Assembly (NCBI GenBank): GCA_013695505.1
Contig: JACDAH010000545.1
Location: 1-9,345, forward strand
DNA: 9,345 nucleotides
Direction: 5' to 3'
From: Chloroflexota bacterium
Lineage (GTDB): Bacteria; Chloroflexota; Limnocylindria; Limnocylindrales; CSP1-4
Shown: positions 6,347-9,345 of the stretch, one piece after another
How positions within the stretch are numbered: the stretch's first letter is position 1
How the letters are laid out: every line of letters starts with the position of its first letter
Notes under the pieces: generated by a model
Told to the model about the DNA's origin: nothing
The model's database searches: none
What the model saw: only the letters and a program-made list of their open reading frames with translations
Program-made: the position numbers and the translations under genes

Positions 6347-7845
6347 CCGTCACGCTCACCGGCCAGGACCTCGACCGCGGCGAGCTCGTGCGGGTCGCGC
6401 GGGCTCGCGAGCCTGTGTCGCTCGGCGCCGACGCCCGCGAACGGATGCTCGCCACGCGGGCTGTGGTCCGCCGCTCCGTCGACCGCGGCCTGGCCGTCTA
6501 TGGCACGACCACCGGCGTCGGCGTCCTGAAGCGGGTCGACATCGCGGCGGCCGATGCCGGGAGCTACTCGTCGTGGATGCTCGGCCACCACCTCGTCGGC
6601 CAGGGCCCGGCTGCGCCCGAGGACGTCGTCCGGGCAACCATCGTGCGCCTCGCCAACCACTTTGCGGAGGGCTCGCCCGGCGTCCGGCCTGAGCTCGCCG
6701 AGCGGCTGATCGCGGCCCTCAACGGCGGCCGGATCCCGGCCGTCCACGCGATCGGCTCCGTGGGCTCGGCCGATCTCGCGCCGCTCGCCGAGATTGCCGC
6801 CGCGCTTTTCGCCGACCTGCCCCTCGAGCCCGGCGAGGGAACCGCCCTGCTCGACAACAACGCCTTCGCGACCGGCTGGGCGGCGCTCGCGGTCGCCGAT
6901 TCCGCCACGCTGCTCGACACGATGGACGTGGCCGGCGCCGTGAGCCTCGACGGGTTCGCGGCCAACCCCTCGATGCTCCATCCCCGAATCGGCGAGGTCC
7001 GTCCGCATCCCGGGCTGCGAACGAGCCTCGACCGGCTGAGGTCGCTGCTCGAGGGCAGCGCGATCCACGAGCCGGGCGTCGCCCGCAGCCTCCAGGACCC
7101 GCTGTCCTTCCGCAACCTGCCCCAGATCCAGGGCGCCTGCCGCGACGTCCTGGCCCATGTCGATGGCGTGCTCGCGATCGAGCTCAACGCCAACCAGGGC
7201 AACCCGATCGTGGTCCCCAACGAGGATCGGCTCGTGTCGGTCGCGAACTTCGAGATCCTGCCGCTGGCGGCGGCGCTCGACTACCTCCGGGTGGTCCTCG
7301 CCAGCGCCCTGACGAGTGCCACCGAGCGGATCGTCAAGTCGATGTACCCGGCGTGGACCGGCCTCCCGACGGGTCTCACCCCGGAATCCGATACAACCGA
7401 GGCGGGCTTGACGTACCTCAGTCTCGCCGCCCAGAGTCTTGCCGTGGAAGCCCGCCTCCTCGCCCAACCCGTGTCGTTCGAGCTGGCCTCGACCGCACAC
7501 GCCGAGGGCATCGAGGATCGAACGTCGATGGCGCCGCTGGCCGCCCGCCGCCTCGCCGAGATGGTCGAGCTCGGCGCGACGATCGTGGCGATCGAGCTGG
7601 CCGTTGCAACGCAGGCCCTGGAGATCCGCGGCCATCGGCCGGGGCGCGGCACGGGACGAGCGCTGGCGGCGGTCCGGGCGCACGTTCCGTTTCTGCGGAT
7701 GGGCGACCACGTGCCGGATCTCTCGTCTCTCGTCGGCGTCATCCGGAACGGGGCGCTCTCGAACGAAGTGTTGGCGGGCTCGCCTGCCAGCCGCTCCGCC
7801 GCCGCGGCGCCGTCCAGGGGGATCGGCCATGACGACCGCGCGTGA
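6343..7845 (+). CDS. Divergent aromatic amino acid lyase (HAL/PAL family) protein
   Basis: A 500-residue protein of the histidine/phenylalanine ammonia-lyase fold, at the usual length for bacterial HAL. Recognisable elements are Tyr53 in VYGTTTGVG, His82, DLAPLAEI after the cofactor site, QDPLSFRNLPQIQG (251-264), Phe303 in ANFE and Glu391 in GIEDRTSM. The three residues that should form the MIO cofactor (Ala-Ser-Gly in HAL) are Gly141-Ser142-Ala143. HAL's Asn195 aligns with Asp171 and catalytic Tyr280 with Leu254, while Arg283 is kept as Arg257. Canonical histidine, phenylalanine or tyrosine deamination is therefore unlikely to be safely assigned. ATG 6343 is chosen for the TVTLTG-type family start and the ATGA overlap; ATG 6331 is possible. 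The IclR gene overlaps its last 17 bases, so the two are co-transcribed. Confidence 0.92.
   Translation: MTVTLTGQDLDRGELVRVARAREPVSLGADARERMLATRAVVRRSVDRGLAVYGTTTGVGVLKRVDIAAADAGSYSSWMLGHHLVGQGPAAPEDVVRATIVRLANHFAEGSPGVRPELAERLIAALNGGRIPAVHAIGSVGSADLAPLAEIAAALFADLPLEPGEGTALLDNNAFATGWAALAVADSATLLDTMDVAGAVSLDGFAANPSMLHPRIGEVRPHPGLRTSLDRLRSLLEGSAIHEPGVARSLQDPLSFRNLPQIQGACRDVLAHVDGVLAIELNANQGNPIVVPNEDRLVSVANFEILPLAAALDYLRVVLASALTSATERIVKSMYPAWTGLPTGLTPESDTTEAGLTYLSLAAQSLAVEARLLAQPVSFELASTAHAEGIEDRTSMAPLAARRLAEMVELGATIVAIELAVATQALEIRGHRPGRGTGRALAAVRAHVPFLRMGDHVPDLSSLVGVIRNGALSNEVLAGSPASRSAAAAPSRGIGHDDRA
7816..7821 (+). promoter_or_regulatory. Ribosome binding site of the IclR gene
   Basis: AGGGGG sits 7 bases before ATG 7829, inside the end of the lyase-family gene. 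It fixes the IclR start and shows that translation of the regulator overlaps its neighbour. Confidence 0.6.
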
Positions 7846-8629
7846 CCGCCCGCCCGAGGAGGCTCAGGAGGACACCTCATTCGGTCGCGGGCTGCGGGTC
7901 CTGCTCACGATCGCCGACCGCGGCGAGATCCGGGCCGACGAGCTGGGCATGCTCCTGGAGACGCCGGTCTCGACGATCTACCGCTATCTCCGCACGCTTG
8001 CCGATTTTGGATTCGTCGATCGCCACGGGGCGGGCTATCGGCTTGGACCACGACTGATCATCGGGAGCGGGCCGACCGTCACCGCGGAGGACCTGATCCG
8101 GACGGCCGACCCGGTGCTCCGCCTGCTCGCCGAGGAGACGGGCGAGACCGCGGTGATCGTCCGTCGGATCGGGCGTACGGCGGTCTGCCTCCACGAGGTC
8201 GAGTCGAGCCAGGCGCTGCGCGTCACGATCGCCCCCACGACCAGCCTGCCGCTCGAGAGCGGAGCGTTCGGGAAGGCCCTTCTGGCGTTCGCGCCGCCGG
8301 AGATCCTGGAGGAGATCCTTGGCTCGGAGCCGGCGCTCGCCTCGCTCGTCGGGCCGGCTGCGGTCGTGGACCCGGAACGGCTCCGGGCCGAACTTGCCGA
8401 CATCGTCACCAGCGGTGTGGCCCGCTCCGTCGGGGAGGTGGTTTCCGGTTCTGTGGCGGTCGCAGCTCCCATATTTCGAGAAGACGGAATCGTGGCTGCC
8501 ATCGGGGTGATCGGGCCGGAGGCACGGTGCGGCCTCGCGTGGCGCACGCGTGTCGCTCGGCTGCTGCCGGGGGCCGCGGGCTCCGTGGTCGGGGCACTCA
8601 GTCCAGGACTTTCGTCCCAGGACTCCTAG
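7829..8629 (+). CDS. IclR-family transcriptional regulator
   Basis: A 266-residue regulator. The N-terminal winged helix-turn-helix spans about residues 17-75, with recognition helix VSTIYRYLRTLADFGFV at 47-63. The C-terminal effector domain is about 85-255, with ESGAFGKALLAFAP (143-156) and GEVVSGSVAVAAPI (202-215), both typical of IclR. Members bind small organic acids and control catabolic operons next to them, as activators or repressors. ATG 7829 is set by AGGGGG 7 bases upstream and lies within the lyase-family gene. It is followed at once by a promoter with an inverted repeat, making it the obvious candidate to act there and perhaps at the palindrome near 6175. Its effector is unknown; a product of the lyase or enolase-family enzyme is the natural guess. 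Confidence 0.95.
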   Translation: MTTARDRPPEEAQEDTSFGRGLRVLLTIADRGEIRADELGMLLETPVSTIYRYLRTLADFGFVDRHGAGYRLGPRLIIGSGPTVTAEDLIRTADPVLRLLAEETGETAVIVRRIGRTAVCLHEVESSQALRVTIAPTTSLPLESGAFGKALLAFAPPEILEEILGSEPALASLVGPAAVVDPERLRAELADIVTSGVARSVGEVVSGSVAVAAPIFREDGIVAAIGVIGPEARCGLAWRTRVARLLPGAAGSVVGALSPGLSSQDS

Positions 8630-8640
8630 TATTCGGAATA
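8630..8640. promoter_or_regulatory. 11-bp palindrome TATTCGGAATA
   Basis: TATTC and GAATA are exact inverted copies around a central G, beginning one base after the IclR stop codon. The right half is also the first part of the longer inverted repeat 8636-8682, so the CCTATTC/GAATAGG core may be a repeated operator half-site. Confidence 0.4.
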
Positions 8641-8682
8641 GGCCGATCTCAGTATTTGACAATTCGCGATATCCGCCTATTC
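8636..8682. promoter_or_regulatory. Imperfect 15-bp inverted repeat spanning the promoter, candidate operator
   Basis: Arm 8636-8650 (GAATAGGCCGATCTC) and arm 8668-8682 (GATATCCGCCTATTC) are complementary at 13 of 15 positions with 8 consecutive outer pairs, separated by 17 bases. The TTGACA hexamer lies in the loop and the right arm overlaps the -10. Corresponding bases of the two arms are about 32 bp apart, roughly three helical turns, so both would face the same side of the helix. The upstream IclR protein is the likely binder. A terminator reading is weaker because the loop is long and no T-run follows. Confidence 0.5.
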
Positions 8683-8683
8683 T
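8656..8683 (+). promoter_or_regulatory. Sigma-70-type promoter of the ABM-like gene
   Basis: A perfect TTGACA at 8656-8661, a 16-base spacer and TATTCT (4 of 6) at 8678-8683 lie in an AT-richer island between IclR and the small gene. Transcription would begin near 8690, at or within a few bases of the ATG at 8693, so the message would be essentially leaderless. Confidence 0.55.
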
Positions 8684-8692
8684 CGGCAGGAG

Positions 8693-9211
8693 ATGGACCT
8701 CCTCGAACATCTCGCACCGGTCTCCGCGGCGTACGCCTCGCTGCCGGTCGCGAACGCGTTCAACTGGCAGGACGCCACCGAGCTCGGCGACGGCGAGTGG
8801 TACCTCGTGGCGTTCCGGTCGGTTCGCCGAGCCGGTGCCGACGAGGAGCGTTTGACCCTCTTCGACGAGCTGGCCCACCAGGAGGCGGCGACCTCGCCCG
8901 GGTTCGTGCACTACTTCAAGGGCCCGGCCGCCACCGATGGCTCGTGCCTGTCGTTCTGTCTGTGGCAGACTCGGGCCGACGCTCGGGCCGCCGCCGGTCG
9001 ACCCGATCACGTCCGCGCGGTGAGCCTGATCGACGAGATGTATGAGTCGTACACCCTCGAGTTCCTGCGCGTGACGCGGGACGCCGGCGGTCCGCTGGTC
9101 TTCGAGTCGTACGACCGCGCGCCCGTCCACGGCGTCCTCGTCGATCCGGGCCATGTCGGCCTCGACGTCCCGCATCCGATCCTGCCGGTTCGCCCCGCGA
9201 TCGCGTTCTGA
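8693..9211 (+). CDS. Conserved-type small protein, ABM/Dabb-like alpha+beta barrel fold (tentative)
   Basis: A 172-residue soluble protein without signal peptide or membrane segments. Residues 35-127 (GEWYLVAFRS, an Asp/Glu-rich helix, SPGFVHYFKGP, SCLSFCLWQTRADARAA, HVRAV and MYESYTLEFLRV) show the beta-alpha-beta pattern of ferredoxin-like dimeric barrel proteins such as antibiotic biosynthesis monooxygenases: a 'W' strand, a 'how much did it deviate' helix carrying a conserved His, and a closing strand. I do not recognise a named family. The C-terminal 40 residues are Pro/His-rich. It has its own promoter, and CAGGAG abuts the ATG too closely to act as a ribosome site, so leaderless translation is probable. 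No upstream in-frame start exists before a stop at 8657. Context suggests it belongs to the IclR-controlled set. Coding status is good; function is weakly supported. Confidence 0.75.
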   Translation: MDLLEHLAPVSAAYASLPVANAFNWQDATELGDGEWYLVAFRSVRRAGADEERLTLFDELAHQEAATSPGFVHYFKGPAATDGSCLSFCLWQTRADARAAAGRPDHVRAVSLIDEMYESYTLEFLRVTRDAGGPLVFESYDRAPVHGVLVDPGHVGLDVPHPILPVRPAIAF

Positions 9212-9238
9212 ACCGCCCACCCGGCGGGCTCGAGCCAG

Positions 9239-9345
9239 CGGCCGTGCCCGGTGCCACATCGGGCGTGCCCGAAGGGCCATCGGGCGTGCCCGCGGCGCCG
9301 TTAGGCGTGCCCGCAGCGCCATCCGGCGACCCTGCGGCGCAGTGG
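9239..9345. repeat. 21-bp imperfect tandem repeat with internal palindrome, running off the edge
   Basis: Five consecutive 21-base units occupy 9239-9259, 9260-9280, 9281-9301, 9302-9322 and 9323-9343. The shared core is GGCGTGCCCG. Units 2 and 3 contain CGGGCGTGCCCG, a 5-bp stem with a 2-nt loop. The period equals seven codons, and frames on both strands stay open with an Arg-Ala-Arg core, so the array could be the edge of a repetitive coding region or an intergenic palindromic repeat. The preceding 27 bases after the stop at 9211 hold nothing else. Confidence 0.85.

Noticed and set aside
6286..7830. Long minus-strand open frame opposite the lyase-family gene
   Set aside because: It mirrors a full-length family protein on the other strand and shows only Arg/Gly/Asp-rich sequence without domain signals.
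6343..7845. Straight call as histidine ammonia-lyase hutH
   Set aside because: The MIO triad, catalytic Tyr and pocket Asn are altered, and no hut genes are nearby.
8636..8682. Rho-independent terminator of the IclR operon
   Set aside because: A 17-nt loop, no T-run, and overlap with a strong TTGACA promoter favour an operator instead.
7877..9322. Long minus-strand open frame opposite IclR and the ABM-like gene
   Set aside because: It lies antisense to two well-supported genes, is Arg-rich and low in recognisable motifs, and arises from high GC content.

Overview
The window is very GC-rich bacterial chromosomal DNA. G or C is favoured at third codon positions, Shine-Dalgarno sites are few, and some starts look leaderless. 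This fits a soil or freshwater Chloroflexota or Actinomycetota-like genome, but no taxonomic marker is present, so the assignment is a guess. No rRNA, tRNA, CRISPR array or transposase was seen.

Left part (1-3900). The 3' portion of a tandem-ATPase oligopeptide-type ABC transporter subunit runs off the left edge on the + strand. It converges on a two-gene minus-strand operon: a DddP-like member of the M24 metallopeptidase fold (2241-3545), followed after 5 bases by an isochorismatase-fold cysteine hydrolase (1552-2235). Upstream of that operon is a short decayed remnant of a LysE-family exporter.

Middle (4012-6028). An RhtA/EamA-type exporter on the + strand converges on an enolase-superfamily (mandelate racemase group) enzyme on the minus strand.

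Right part (6029-9211). A 314-base divergent intergenic region holds a palindrome, weak promoter candidates and a perfect 5-bp tandem repeat (about 10 copies). It ends in a consensus ribosome site and a 22-codon leader ORF. The leader's stop overlaps the start of a divergent aromatic-amino-acid-lyase-family protein. An IclR regulator overlaps the end of that gene. An AT-richer operator/promoter region follows, with TTGACA inside an imperfect 15-bp inverted repeat, driving an apparently leaderless ABM-like small protein gene. A 21-bp palindromic tandem repeat runs off the right edge.

Taken together the genes suggest uptake and catabolism of amino-acid-like, peptide-like or acid-sugar compounds: importer, exporter, hydrolase, dehydratase, lyase and IclR regulator. 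The most unusual points are two enzymes that keep their fold-defining motifs but have changed catalytic residues. The DddP-like protein has Gly where DMSP lyases have the catalytic Asp. The lyase-family protein has Gly-Ser-Ala where the MIO-forming Ala-Ser-Gly is expected and Leu in place of a catalytic Tyr. True substrates cannot be read from sequence alone.
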